Shown here one piece after another: positions 34,775 through 45,748 of a stretch of DNA of 64,000 nucleotides; the first letter of the stretch is position 1, and each line of letters starts with the position of its first letter. The stretch comes from Chrysemys picta bellii. Its lineage: Eukaryota; Chordata; Testudines; Emydidae. The stretch covers positions 222,173,894 to 222,237,893 of the forward strand of contig NC_088792.1 in NCBI RefSeq assembly GCF_011386835.1. Direction: 5' to 3'. The translations under genes were made by a program, and so were the position numbers. The notes below the pieces were generated by a model. It did no database searches, was not told the DNA's origin, and saw nothing but the letters and a program-made list of their open reading frames with translations.

Positions 34775-34829
<55 letters not shown>
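34715..34829 (-). repeat. SINE/CR1-type 3' tail joined to a 41-base T run
   Basis: 'ggagatatcccatctcctag' and 'gaagggaccttgaaagg' followed by 'gagtccagccccc' are the antisense 3' tail shared by the tortoise SINE and CR1. Where the SINE body should continue there are 41 consecutive T (34782-34822) and then 7 A. The homopolymer is therefore on the 5' side of the retroposon fragment, which is unusual. Confidence 0.7.
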
Positions 34830-34831
<2 letters not shown>

Positions 34832-36944
34832 GCCCATATGAGGAATGTTTAATTTACTCCCACCAGCTGGCAGCCAAGGCCAGTTCCTTTGCAACATCAC
34901 TTCTCCACTGTGCTCCTGAAATTACAGGGCTCAAGTCTGACTCCCCTTAAGAACTGAAAGTAAAGTGCAGATTTCAGAGGCCCAGCACAAGAGAAGATTA
35001 CGTCTCTCGGCTGCCCCCCCTTACCGAGCAAGCAGTGCCCCGCACTAAGAGGCTGTAGAAAAGTTTTCAAATAGCCTTTAAACTACAGTACAAAAATGGA
35101 ATTCTCAGGCATCCCTTCCCAGAAGGGACAGGAGGAGAAAATTTATGGTGCCTCTTTATACAAGTTTTTACCACTACATAGGTCAGAGAACTTCAATGGC
35201 AGTGCAGTAATTGCAGTGAATTGTTTCCTCCTTCAGGAGAAAGTTTGATGCACATACGGATGGATGCAATCTCTTTCTCTCTCCCCCCACCCTCCCGTTA
35301 GTCAGTACCAGCTGGTCACTAGAAAGGCACCATAGGTCAGTTGTAACAAATTGCCAAGCCTAATTTACCCCAGTTATCAGGTGTAGATTAGGTCTCCCAG
35401 CTGGCCAAGTACCCCTTCCTTGCTTTCATACAGCCATCTGAGTTGTGCCACAGTTTTGGGTTCAACCACAGCACCTCCTAAAGACTTGTAAAATTTCAAT
35501 TAGGCTTTTAAAAGCCAAGCAGGCAATTTAATTCCTACTGTTTAGACATGCAGTAGTGAGCTTCTGACACTTGTTGCAGAGGCCAGTGGGATTTCTAGGT
35601 GAAGATTTCCTACCTTTCCCTTTCAAAGTACCAGAGAGACTGCAGAGCCTAGCCCATCACTTAGAAGTGACACAGCTAGAGAAAGTTAAAGCTGGGCTTG
35701 GCTTACCTTGTTTGGTACAAAATCCCCTGCTCTTTATTTGCAGTAAGATCAAGGAAAGGGCTACAGCTGATACTCCCCTCTGAAACCCCTTCACTTGCTC
35801 ACTCTTGGTTTGTTAATGTGCAACATCTTTCTATTTCAAACACACACGTTTTGAGACTGGGCCTACCCCCGATGTCTTCAACTGTTTGGCTCCATTGATA
35901 GCCACCTAATTTCCCCCCCTCTTGTTTGCACAAAAGTGAGTAAATGTAAAAGCAAAACAAAAGAGCCCCAACCACAGAGTGGTGGCCCTTTAAGTGTGGG
36001 ACCCCTATATAGAACCCCTAAGTAGGCCTTAACTTGGGGTGTCAAACTCATTCAGTAAACAGGGCTGAATTTCACTTTCAGTTATGGTTTGTGGGCCCAG
36101 GCAGGGAAGTAGGCCTCACCAGGGGCCAAAACAAGACCTCTGTGCCCATCCACCAAATCAACCAGGTTTTGGAGATGGGCTCCGCCACTTTGTCCTTGGG
36201 AGGGTAAACCCTCAGCTCCCAATGGAATGATGTTAGAAGATCTGCATAAAGGGTTCCTTCTGGACATTTCCCCTGCATTGAGCCTCTTCAAATGGGAGGG
36301 AATGAGCTGTTCTTGAATGTGTATGTAATATCAGCTGGGGAATAAAAATAATCCATCGGGTACAATATATTTTTTGTGAGCTGAACCTCAAGAGTATGAT
36401 CAGGAGTATTCAATTATGTAATAAAATGAAGATTAAGATGGTAGCACATAGTCACCTAAGGGCTCATGAAACAGAAAATGTTCAATAAGTGATTAAAAAG
36501 CAGGAATTAGATTTCATTTTGTGGTCTTACTTCCTTATGTTTTCTTTTCTTCCTCCAATGAAAGTATAGAAGCTCGGAAGGAGAGAGAAGTGACAAGGCT
36601 ATAGCTTGCTCTTTTGATATAAGAAAACACAAGCTGAAAAATTTCCACAGCATCTCTAAATGATCCTAAAATTCTAAAACTCGATCATCTGGCTTTTCTT
36701 ATGGTCCATAACTTTTCAAAAATAATATCAATGGTACATCAGTGCCCTACGGTCTATTTTCTGGAGTTGTTGTTATGAACATATTTAGTTTTTCCAAGTA
36801 CTCCCACACTTGCTTTTTAATAAACAGGAAGTGCGGATGATAAAATAAAAAAGCTAATTGCTCAGACTTTTTTTGTTAAGGGAAGATTTTTAAAAGCTGT
36901 TCACCTGAACTATTTTTGAGTCCTCGATTTAATTCAATTTATCT
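34830..36944. other. No gene recognised
   Basis: About 2.1 kb. A stretch at 36035-36110 ('ggtgtcaaactcattcag', 'ggtttgtgggccc') looks like a worn DNA-transposon end, and 'gacccctatatagaacc' near 36000 is TATA-like. Neither can be placed in a family. Confidence 0.35.
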
Positions 36945-37095
36945 TACTTATAAGAACATAAGAATGGCCATACTGGGTCAGACCAAAGGTCCATCCAGCC
37001 CAGTATCCTGTCTACCGACAGTGGCCAATGCCAGGTGCCCCAGAGGGAGTGAACCTAACAGATCTACAGTCCATTTTCTCTAGGACTTATTTCCA
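36945..37095 (-). mobile_element. CR1 LINE 3' end, antisense
   Basis: 'taagaacataagaatggcca', 'tactgggtcagaccaaagg', 'cagcccagtatcctgtct' and 'gccaatgccaggtgcccc' are the clean antisense terminus of the old CR1 subfamily, better preserved than the copies at 25885 and 32402. Confidence 0.9.
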
Positions 37096-37439
37096 CTGAT
37101 ATAAGAGCTCTTGTTATTTTCTTTGGCTAGCATTAAACAACCTGCTTATTTCTCCCTGCTTACTACAATTGTCTTTTTCTTAACTAACTCTCTATTCTTT
37201 TTCGGTTGCTTCCTTCCTTTTCTCTTTATGGCTTAGGATTTTGGGGGGCTTTTTTGTTTATTTGTTTTTAAACCAAAATCTTTGAACAGTCTTTCATTAA
37301 GCCACATAGTCTTTTTCTTGTATACTTCTTTTTTAGAAGAATTGTAATCTGTTGAATATTGATTGTGTCTTTTAGGATCTGTTGTATTAATTTAAATAGA
37401 CTATATGGGCTAAAGCTGTTAACATAACCCAGTCACCGT

Positions 37440-38699
37440 CCAACATTGAACAGTTTTCAACAAGGTTTGGGGTCTGGTGCACAGAGACCTCAGCCTGCCT
37501 TGTGCCATGGCAAACACACCATTAAAATCCTTTTTTGACCTTTTATTAAAGATACAGAAAAGAAGAATAACAGTTAAAGTGCAACATATTACATAAGTCA
37601 TTCATTTTAACAACACTCCTTGTTCCTTTTCCTTTTATCTGGAGAAAATTTTTAGAAGGAAAAGCCCCTTGTTTGACAGTCTCTTAGATGCTCTTAAAGA
37701 TAGTAATAACAGTCCTTTTGTGGGAAAGAGAAGTTCATTGAGATGGGCTGGAGCTGTTTTTGTTGCTGTTAAGGTCTGATCCCATTTCCTAAGGTGACAA
37801 AACAAGGCAAACACAAAAAGGGAGAGGAAAAAAACAGCAAAGACGCAAGATGCTGCGTATGTCTCTGGTGTTCACGCTTACCCACAACCTTACTTCTGGA
37901 GAAACACAGGCCCAATACATGGTCCAATCAGCCACTGTCAGACCTGGCAAATTCGTACCAGCACTGGGCTATTCAGGGTGTTGTTTTTAGTTGCCTCTTT
38001 CTGTTCACAGTCTTACAACAACATTGCAAAATATGCAGTCTTGGCCAGTTAACCAGACTCTTATCAGACAGAAGGAAAAAAGGAGAGAGAGAGAAAAGAA
38101 AAGAAATAAGGATGGGGAAAGAAAAGTCACATGGCGGGAGGGGAGAGAAAGACAAAGTCTCATAACCCAACTGTTGTTTGGGATTCATCTGCAGCTAATA
38201 GAGGTGGTGATGTCATCTGGGCCCCTCACTCTGGCCCAGTCTGGGCAGGATATCTCTCAGGATTAGGATGAAGATGGCAGGAGATCCCAGGAGGTGTTGG
38301 GGATGGCTGCCTTGATGGTGAAGCTCGTTCTTGTAGCCATTTTTCCCCCCAAAGTCTCTTTCTTTAAAGATGAAAGGAAGTGATGGGTGGATCCCATTAT
38401 TAATTATTATTATTATGCCCTCATTTTGTCTTCTGGTTAGGCCTAATATCTGATACACCAATTTTGGTTCTTAAATTTCCAGTCCCACATTTCCTTGTTT
38501 ACCAAGTTTTATCTTAACATAATCCTTGAGTTATATCAGTTTGCCTTTTTTGTTTGGACTAATTCAGTCTGTCTCCCCTTTGTACCTTTCCCCACCAACA
38601 TTTGTTGTTATAGATTATTCTAATATCCTATGAACTTTCACATACTTTTTACAGCTGCGGTCACAATTAGGGTAAATTTGTAGGCCAAGTTATCACAAT
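37440..38699 (-). mobile_element. Probable retrovirus-type LTR, antisense
   Basis: On the minus strand, an AATAAA signal lies at 37542-37547, followed on the plus strand by 'gatacagaaaagaagaataa', the same arrangement as at 8078 and 33146. The far right end 'ccaagttatcaca' would give a minus-strand TGTGATAACTTGG start. The left end is not resolved and I find no target duplication. A purine-rich tract (about 38060-38160) and a short TTA run (38400-38415) are inside. The overlapping frames at 37794-38266 are not genes. Confidence 0.5.
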
Positions 38700-41540
38700 A
38701 GATCCCACAGCCTCTTTTCACTTTAGTGGATTTCAATACTTCCTCCTTTAGTGAGGTTCAAAAGAGGGGTCAAATTCTGACTCTCTGACTGCATGAGCAT
38801 GAATCCCAGCCACCATCCCACTGCTCAGGGAAGTGGAATCTTGGGGCTGGATCAACCTCAGGGAATGGCCACAGAGTTTTTGCAGCCAGATAGCCCTCTC
38901 CATGACATATAGAGCGATTAATTATCTGGGGAGTGATGCCTCCTTCAACATGGCCACATAGCTGATGAGCTCTCCCCAGTTGAATAAGAATTGGGAACAC
39001 AGTCAGAGACCTGAGTGGCCTTCTTGTAGTAATAGTAGAACTGGACCCAGCTGACAACTCTGAAATGGAACTTTAAACACAGCAAGTGGTCTCATTGGAC
39101 CAAAGAGCTACCCTACAGGGCATTCAGGGTCTAAGGAGAGAGCTCATGGCCCCTACAGTCCCCCTACTCCAACTCCTCCAGCCACCTAATATTGTTTTGA
39201 AAAAGTTCTGTCTGAGCCCTCCACTGAGCCTAAACTACATGACTACTAAGCAGCTACTCCACAGCACAATCTTATAGTCCCCAACTGTCTGGAGCAGGAG
39301 TCTGGTTGATGCATAGCTCCTCACAGGAGGAGCACAGAATCTCTGTATCCATATGATTTGGGCCTAAATGTCTTGATTTCTCACAGTTCTTCTCTAGAAT
39401 CTGGACATTATTAGGGCAGCAGGATTTATACCACCCCTTTGTTAAATTATCAGCTGCTACAGAAGGAAGGTTCTTTCCTGACTGACATTGCCTATCCAAG
39501 CTGAGTATGGACAATGTGCCATCTTACCTATTTTTTCCTATATTTAGGAGTCTATACATGTAGTTGGGATATTTCAGATTTTTTTGTCAACTTTTTTCTG
39601 ATGCAAAGAACAAGTCATTCATAAGGGAGAAGAATATTCCTCATTCTTTAGAAAATGCTTGTAGAATTAAAAGAACACACTAAATATTGTAGCTGACAGG
39701 TTGAGGATATCTCAAAATGAGACAGATTGCACTAATTTATATGTAAAATGATTGGTAGTGACCCATCTCAAGAAGAGAATTCTTTACTATTCCAGTTGCC
39801 ACTTCAAATGCGAGGCACAAGAAATATCATTCACTACCTGATTATCCTCCTCATTTTGTAGCTTTGCTGCTTCACAAATGACCCATGAAACATGGTAGTC
39901 AAAATCAATAACATTCCTATAGTATTCAGATTCTAGTTGATTCATAAAGCTCAACAGATGCCAATACAATTTGCATATAAACAAATGGCCTTGCAAAACT
40001 GGCCTAAAAACCATATGGCAGTGTTATTCATTGTTCAGTCCTCTAGGCTTCGTAAATTAGGAAGGCATCTAGCAATCTGTTTGGCATCATCAAGTCCTCA
40101 ACTCAGTTATGCAAACTACATTTAGAGCCACCAGAGATCTAAATTATCCTTTAATATTTTGGATGCCCATGGCTGTCTCACATTGATAATGAAAAATACC
40201 TCTGTCCCTCATAAATCTGTTATCACCGCTATTGTAGATTTTTATTAGAAATGCTGGATCTGAACGTGGAGTTTATAGGCAAAGTTTTTCATGCCATAGA
40301 AGTGAATCCCTCATTTTATATTTCTGACACCATTTCTCTTTTGATCAAAGATAGAGACAGAAAGTAGGAGCATAATCCCTCACCCCATACTCAAAAAGTC
40401 TAATCTGATGCCCCTGCATTGATACAACACCACTCATAAATGGCTTTTCTGATCTGTTCCCAAATATCTGCATTGATGGTACCTTCATTTGAAAGTCTCT
40501 TCCACTGGCAGATTCCTCGTATTGTTAATTTTTGTTTTTTGTAATGCACATCAAATAGTTTGGGTTTTTTTTGGGTTATTGTTAAACTTTAAAACATCAT
40601 TCCTCTCTTTACCTCCATCTGTGTGAACTCGGCAGACTTCCACCTTATACATTTAACCTTTTCAGTCATCTTTTATATGTTTCACCTTCTAACCTTGTAC
40701 CCTTTTTGTTTCTCTCTGTATTGTCTATGTTTTCTTGTATTCTCACAAAACAAGCAAACACAGCTCATGACTCCAAAACCTAGCTTTTCGTACTAAAGAA
40801 ATCTGCTGACTTATATTTAGATAAGCAGCATAACAAACTTCAAAACAAGATTCTCAGCTTTGAGCTGTTTAGTGAAGCAAAGTCTCAACCCAAAAGGGAG
40901 TGAAACAAAAGATACCAATACTGAAGGAAGTCTCTCACAGGAATGAACAGTTGATCTTACCCCAGGGGAGCAAGGTTGACACTTTTCACTGCACTAGCCA
41001 CCCAAGCCTCTGTTGACTGGGTGCAGCCTTCTTCCTACTGACCTATTTAAAGGCTTTCTCCATTTCCAAGCTCCCCACTTCCACATGAACATTGCTACAC
41101 TTTACTAGAGAAACTGAGGAAAGGGGATTTAGGACCACTGGTCTCTACCATCCTTCAGAAGTACACACACAGCATTTCCAGGAATGTTCACATTAGCATG
41201 AATAAAATGTTACTCTCTAATCACTGTATAACAAAAATGATAATTTTTAAAAAGCATTTTTGTCCTCACTTTCTAATGTAAACAACACTTCTAGGCAGAA
41301 CCCCATCTTCCCCTAAGTTATGAACATATTAGCCAAGTATTTTCCTGCTGAGGGTTGTTAAGCAACAACCCACAACTGAGTCCTCTCAACAGGTGTTTCA
41401 AATGTCCCTTTCCTGATGCTGAAGCATCATGTGGAGTTTGGCATCCAAACAAAAAAAGAACACAGTTTGAATTTAAAAAAACTCTTGGAAAAGGTGAAAC
41501 AATGGGTGTAGAAGCTTCTCATTCCATGCTGAACCCTGTC
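38700..41540. other. No gene recognised
   Basis: This is the longest unassigned stretch apart from 48.4-51.4 kb. It includes AT-rich sequence and several frames of 62-95 codons with no conserved motif. I see no repeat termini or SINE boxes. Confidence 0.35.
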
Positions 41541-41545
41541 CCCCT

Positions 41546-42062
41546 GTAAAAAGCAACAGAGGGTCCTGTGGCACCTTTAAGACTAACAGAAGTATTGGGA
41601 GCATAAGCTTTCGTGGGTGAGAACCTCACTTCTTCAGATTCAAGTAATGGAAATCTCCAGAGGCAGGTATAAATCAGTATGGAGATAACGAGGTTAGTTC
41701 AATCAGGGAGGGTGAGGTGCTCTGCTAGCAGTTGAGGTGTGAACACCAAGGGAGGAGAAACTGCTTCTGTAGTTGGATAGTCATTCACAGTCTTTGTTTA
41801 AAATCCTGATCTGATGGTGTCAAATTTGCAAATGAACTGGAGCTCAGCAGTTTCTCTTTGGAGTCTGGTCCTGAAGTTTTTTTGCTGTAAGATGGCTACC
41901 TTTCCATCTGCTATTGTGTGGCCAAGGAGGTTGAAGTGTTCACCCTCTATGCTGAGGAGAATGTTGGATAGAGCTGGTGAGAAGAGCTTTACAGCCTTTT
42001 GTGCAAAGCGCAGGCATTGAGCATCTTTGCTTGTATACTGTAGGTTCTTAATAATCATGTCA
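41546..42062 (-). mobile_element. Penelope-like element fragment, diverged subfamily
   Basis: The left terminus 'gtcctgtggcacctttaag' with 'gcataagctttcgtgggtg' is the equivalent of the PLE end at 1449 and 25208 but clearly a different subfamily. From about 41798 the minus strand encodes the PLE C-terminal region. No target duplication was found. Confidence 0.85.
41798..42058 (-). pseudogene. Penelope-like element C-terminal coding fragment
   Basis: The 86-residue frame holds G-E-H-F-N-L-L-G-H, V-A-I-L-Q-Q-K-N-F-R-T-R and L-Q-R-E-T-A-E-L-Q-F-I-C-K-F-D-T. These correspond to the second half of the protein at 25355-25666. The N-terminal part does not match the GIY-YIG core, so the catalytic motif is missing or scrambled. 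It ends about 15 residues earlier than the better copy. Confidence 0.8.
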
Positions 42063-42389
42063 ACTTTGCCTTAGGTAACAAGACAAGGTTACTTCAGCAT
42101 TTGTTGCATTCCAGGGAATAGTGCAAATACTGAGGTAATTTTATTTAAGACAATTGGAAGTGACTATTGTAGTTGTGACAACAACTTACCTTCTTATTTT
42201 ATGTCTCATATTTTCCCACAGTGCAATATGTGGCCATGGACAAAGTATTATCTGCATAACATATAGGGAGGTAGGCTGGTGGTAACCTGGGATTGCTGTC
42301 TATTATGCATAAACCTTCATTTTACTGATACTTCATCCTCCCATCATTCCACCTTACCCTTTCCCCTGCTGTTTGCCACTGTTGCGTGG

Positions 42390-42490
42390 CACTGTTATTG
42401 TAAACTTTGAGCTCTACAGGGCAGGGACTATTGTCTTAGATGTGTTTGCACAGCACCTAGCACCATGGGACCTTGATCAGGATCTGTGTG
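42390..42490 (+). repeat. SINE tail (MIR-like amniote family)
   Basis: 'gagctctacagggcagggac', 'gtgtttgcacagcacctagc' and 'gggaccttgatcaggatc' form the SINE tail also seen at 12950 and 22880. It runs directly into the MITE at about 42480. Confidence 0.7.
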
Positions 42491-42777
42491 TGTGTGTCTA
42501 CACTGGGCTGGGAGCAAGTCTCCCAGCATGGGTAGACAGACTCACACTAGCAGGGCTCAAGCTAGCATACTAAAAATAACAATGTGGATGTTCTGGCTGG
42601 AGCAAAAGTTTGGGCTCTCAAGTTTGCCTTATCCCCTTGGTTCAAAGTCCAAGCTCCAGGCTGAACTAGAATGTTCATGTTGCTACTTTTAGCATACTAG
42701 CCTGAGCCCTGCTAGTGCAGATCTGTCTTCCCATGCTGGTGTGCTCGGTCCCAGCTGCAGTGTAGATACACCCTAGG
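42480..42777. mobile_element. MITE with roughly 100-bp inverted arms
   Basis: The left arm ('gtctacactgggctggga', 'cccagcatgggtagacag', 'agcagggctcaagctagc') pairs with the right arm ('gctagtgcagatctgtc', 'ttcccatgctggtgtg', 'ctgcagtgtagatacac'). The centre is about 90 bp. It is related to the interrupted element at 14885-15300. No clean target duplication is visible next to the GT-rich left flank. Confidence 0.75.
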
Positions 42778-43384
42778 AGCTATTGTAACAGTCAAAATCA
42801 GTCTGAGGCCAAGCATTTCAAATGTGGTTATTAAAAGGAGGCCATATCACAATCTCTTCTTCCATGTTCTAATATACCTATTAATATATCTCAGTATATT
42901 GTTCACTCCTCCTATTGGGCTCCCTGAAAGTGGCACAATGAGATCATGCCCCAGTTTCCTTCCCCACTTTTTCTCTTGGCGCTTCCCTATGATATTGTTA
43001 TTTTCTAATCACATTCTCATACTTTGAACTTCTGCATTTCCCTCTCTGTGTATAACCTTGTTTTAAAAAGCAAAACCTCATCCTGCAAATATTAGGCCAG
43101 GTCCTAACATTCTCACAGGTCCTTCAGACAATTCTCTCCCCTCCCTTGTTTATTATCCTTCCTGAAATTTAAACGATAAAGATTCAGTTATTTTGCACAC
43201 ACAACACTAGGTTTTTTAAGTTACTTATTGTGACTGCATGCTTCTCTCACCTACATTTCACAACACAAAGTCTTCATGCTTTGTACCAAATAAATAAACC
43301 TACATGTACAACCTACTTAACAAGACTGTTCAAAAAGATGGCTTTTGCCAATGCAACCCAAAATTTATCCCATGCATCATTGTA

Positions 43385-43625
43385 GAATTGTTCCCTATAG
43401 TACATTTTCTAATAACTTGTCCAGCCTATTTAAATGATTCAAATGGTGGTGCTTTCAGTACTTCTTTTTGTGAGCAATTCCAAAGGCTGATAGACCTTAC
43501 CATAGAATAGTTTATTCCATTATTCAGCCTGAATTGCCCTTTGCTTAGTTTCATCCCATCACTCCTAATTGTATTCCTTTTTACCAACAGTTTCTTTCCC
43601 TCATTGGTATCTACAGCATTCCAAT
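43385..43625 (-). mobile_element. CR1-like LINE 3' region, antisense arm
   Basis: On the minus strand it reads 'aggagtgatgggatgaaac', 'gggcaattcaggctgaata' and 'aggctggacaagttatt', the 3' region of a CR1-type LINE. It matches the plus-strand copy at 43860-44085, forming an inverted pair about 235 bp apart. The stretch 42778-43384 holds nothing recognised. Confidence 0.75.
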
Positions 43626-43859
43626 AATTACAGATTGATTCTAGTTATGCGGTGTAATACCTTATTCCAAAGTAGTTCATTTGAGTTTGAGCAAATTCAT
43701 CTTTGGATTACTCCATTACACTGGATTACATAGGGGAAATTAACTGAAATGTGTTTCAGCAGGGATGAATTTGGCCCAGTAAGCTTAGCCTGGCAAATTG
43801 CTGACGGACCGGGTACTCTGATTGTGTGCAAGTATATGAAGGCTATAAATACAGAGGAG

Positions 43860-44085
43860 GGAGAGAATTGGTTATATTGGTAAAAGGGAGTATAACTAGG
43901 AGTGATGGGATGAAATTAAACAAAAAGCAATTTAGGTTGAATATCAGAACAAATTACTTAATAGCAACAGCTAAAAGTCTTTGGAACTGATCACCAAGAG
44001 AAGTAATGAAAGCTTCCCTCATCTGAACGATTTAAAGTAGGCTGGACAAAGCAATTAGAGATGTACCATCAGGAACAAGTCTACA
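43860..44085 (+). mobile_element. CR1-like LINE 3' region, sense arm
   Basis: 'aggagtgatgggatgaaatt', 'aagcaatttaggttgaatat' and 'aggctggacaaagcaatta' match the reverse complement of 43385-43625. Similarity begins and ends at about the same LINE positions in both. Confidence 0.75.
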
Positions 44086-44457
44086 GTAGTGGAAGGTGGC
44101 ATGCAGATTATCTAATGGATCTGTGCTAGCTCTAATATCTGTGATTCATGTTGACAATATGTCCAGTATAGAGAAAAATGTTAAAGATACAGTTAAAAGT
44201 TGGCAAACTGGTAATATGAACAGTAGAGGTTTCACGGTGTCTCATCTTCAAAGTAGTTCAGCAACAACAACTCTATTTCGTTGTAGTTACAGTACACGTA
44301 AGTTCTACAGACATTGCCAAAGTCTTTTCACAACTTCCATATCTTCCTGGCTCTATGCATATCAGGGGTCCAAGATGTTTTAAGCAGACAGCATTGGAAA
44401 CTGCAGTACCAACATACTATGTGCAAATTACAAAACATGCCCAATCAAAGAATAGCC

Positions 44458-44890
44458 CAAAGGAGAGGCAGTAGGATCCAATATGTAGGACACTGGACTG
44501 GGACTTCTAGGGCCTGCATTCTATTCCTGGGACTGAAATACAGTACAGCAAGCGATTTCACTTCAGTGCCTCCCGTTTCCTCTACCATCCTTTGTCTGTC
44601 TTGTCCATTTAGCCTGTAAGCTCACTATGCATCTGTACAGCACCTAGCACAAAGGGGTGCCAGACTTGGATGGAGTGTTGAGGTTCTACCATAATACAAC
44701 GTTACCATTTCAGTGAAGAAGTGTTGCAATAGTAAGTATTTTTGTTGCACTTTTATAGGATGTTGCAGCTGAGATTTCAATGTCTTTTCAACTATTAAGT
44801 GACTTCGTCTCTCGGTATTCCTGTGAGGTAAGGACATTATTATTCCCATTTAAAGATGGGGTGACAGCAAGACAGAGAAATTAAGTGCTC
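44458..44890. repeat. MIR-like SINE plus an antisense MIR fragment
   Basis: At 44458-44710 (plus), the head 'gaggcagtaggatccaata', 'ggacactggactgggactt' and the tail 'atctgtacagcacctagcac' are in SINE order. At 44738-44890 (minus), 'attattattcccatttaaag' and 'gatggggtgacagcaagac' are an antisense MIR body. Two independent old insertions lie side by side. Confidence 0.6.
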
Positions 44891-45738
44891 AATTTTGGCA
44901 GTTGCTAACTGTCCTGCAGAGAGGTTCTGCAAAGCTGCCCTGACCTATGTGAAGCAGTGGGAGGGATTGCATGTTACAGCTTCCAGATATGCAGGGGAAG
45001 TGCACTCACAGTATTATCCCTTAAGAAGGTGCAGTGAGCAATCTTCTCTACAGACTGATGTAGGGGAGAGGACATGAACATGGCCCCACCCCCTTTGGGG
45101 AGGCTTCTACCAGAAAGTACTAAAGGGCACCAGAAAGGAGCAGTCCTTGACCTGGGAGAATACAAAGATGGCACTTATGCCCAGGCCTTGTGCAGTGGGC
45201 ACTAAGGATCAGGCCTTCTGATATTACAGTCAAATAGGTTTATGCATTATTAAAAGAATATGGTTCCTCTGGTGCATAATAAAATCTTGTAACCTTGATG
45301 TAATTGGCTGGAAACACCAACACCTATTACCTCATCCATACATGAACTAGGAGAGCCTGTTAGCAGGAGAAGAGATTTTCCCACTTCGAGAACTAAAGCC
45401 GACCCAAACCCCATCTGACCAGCCAGTCCACCATGAAAGGGAACCCATTCTCCCTCTGACCAACAACCCTGAGGCTGCAGAATGCTTTGCCCTCACTGAA
45501 TGGCTTCAGGATAACCCATCTTCTGCTTAAAAGATTTCTGAATTTCAGGGAGCTGGTGTAATCAAACTGGAAGGGAGCAAGATCTAGGCATGCTGGGAGA
45601 AGGGCAAGAAAAGAGGGTAAGGCAGAAGGAGGAAGCAGAAAAAAGACTTCACTAGTCAAGCAGTCCAAAAAAATATAGGGATGTATTTATATACCCAGCA
45701 GAACAGCTAAATATTTTGCAGTTTTGCATGGAGTGTAT
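44891..45738. other. No recognised feature
   Basis: Nothing recognisable, although 45393-45668 has a 91-codon minus-strand frame. That frame is leucine- and proline-rich without a domain. Confidence 0.4.
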
Positions 45739-45748
45739 GTTATATAAT

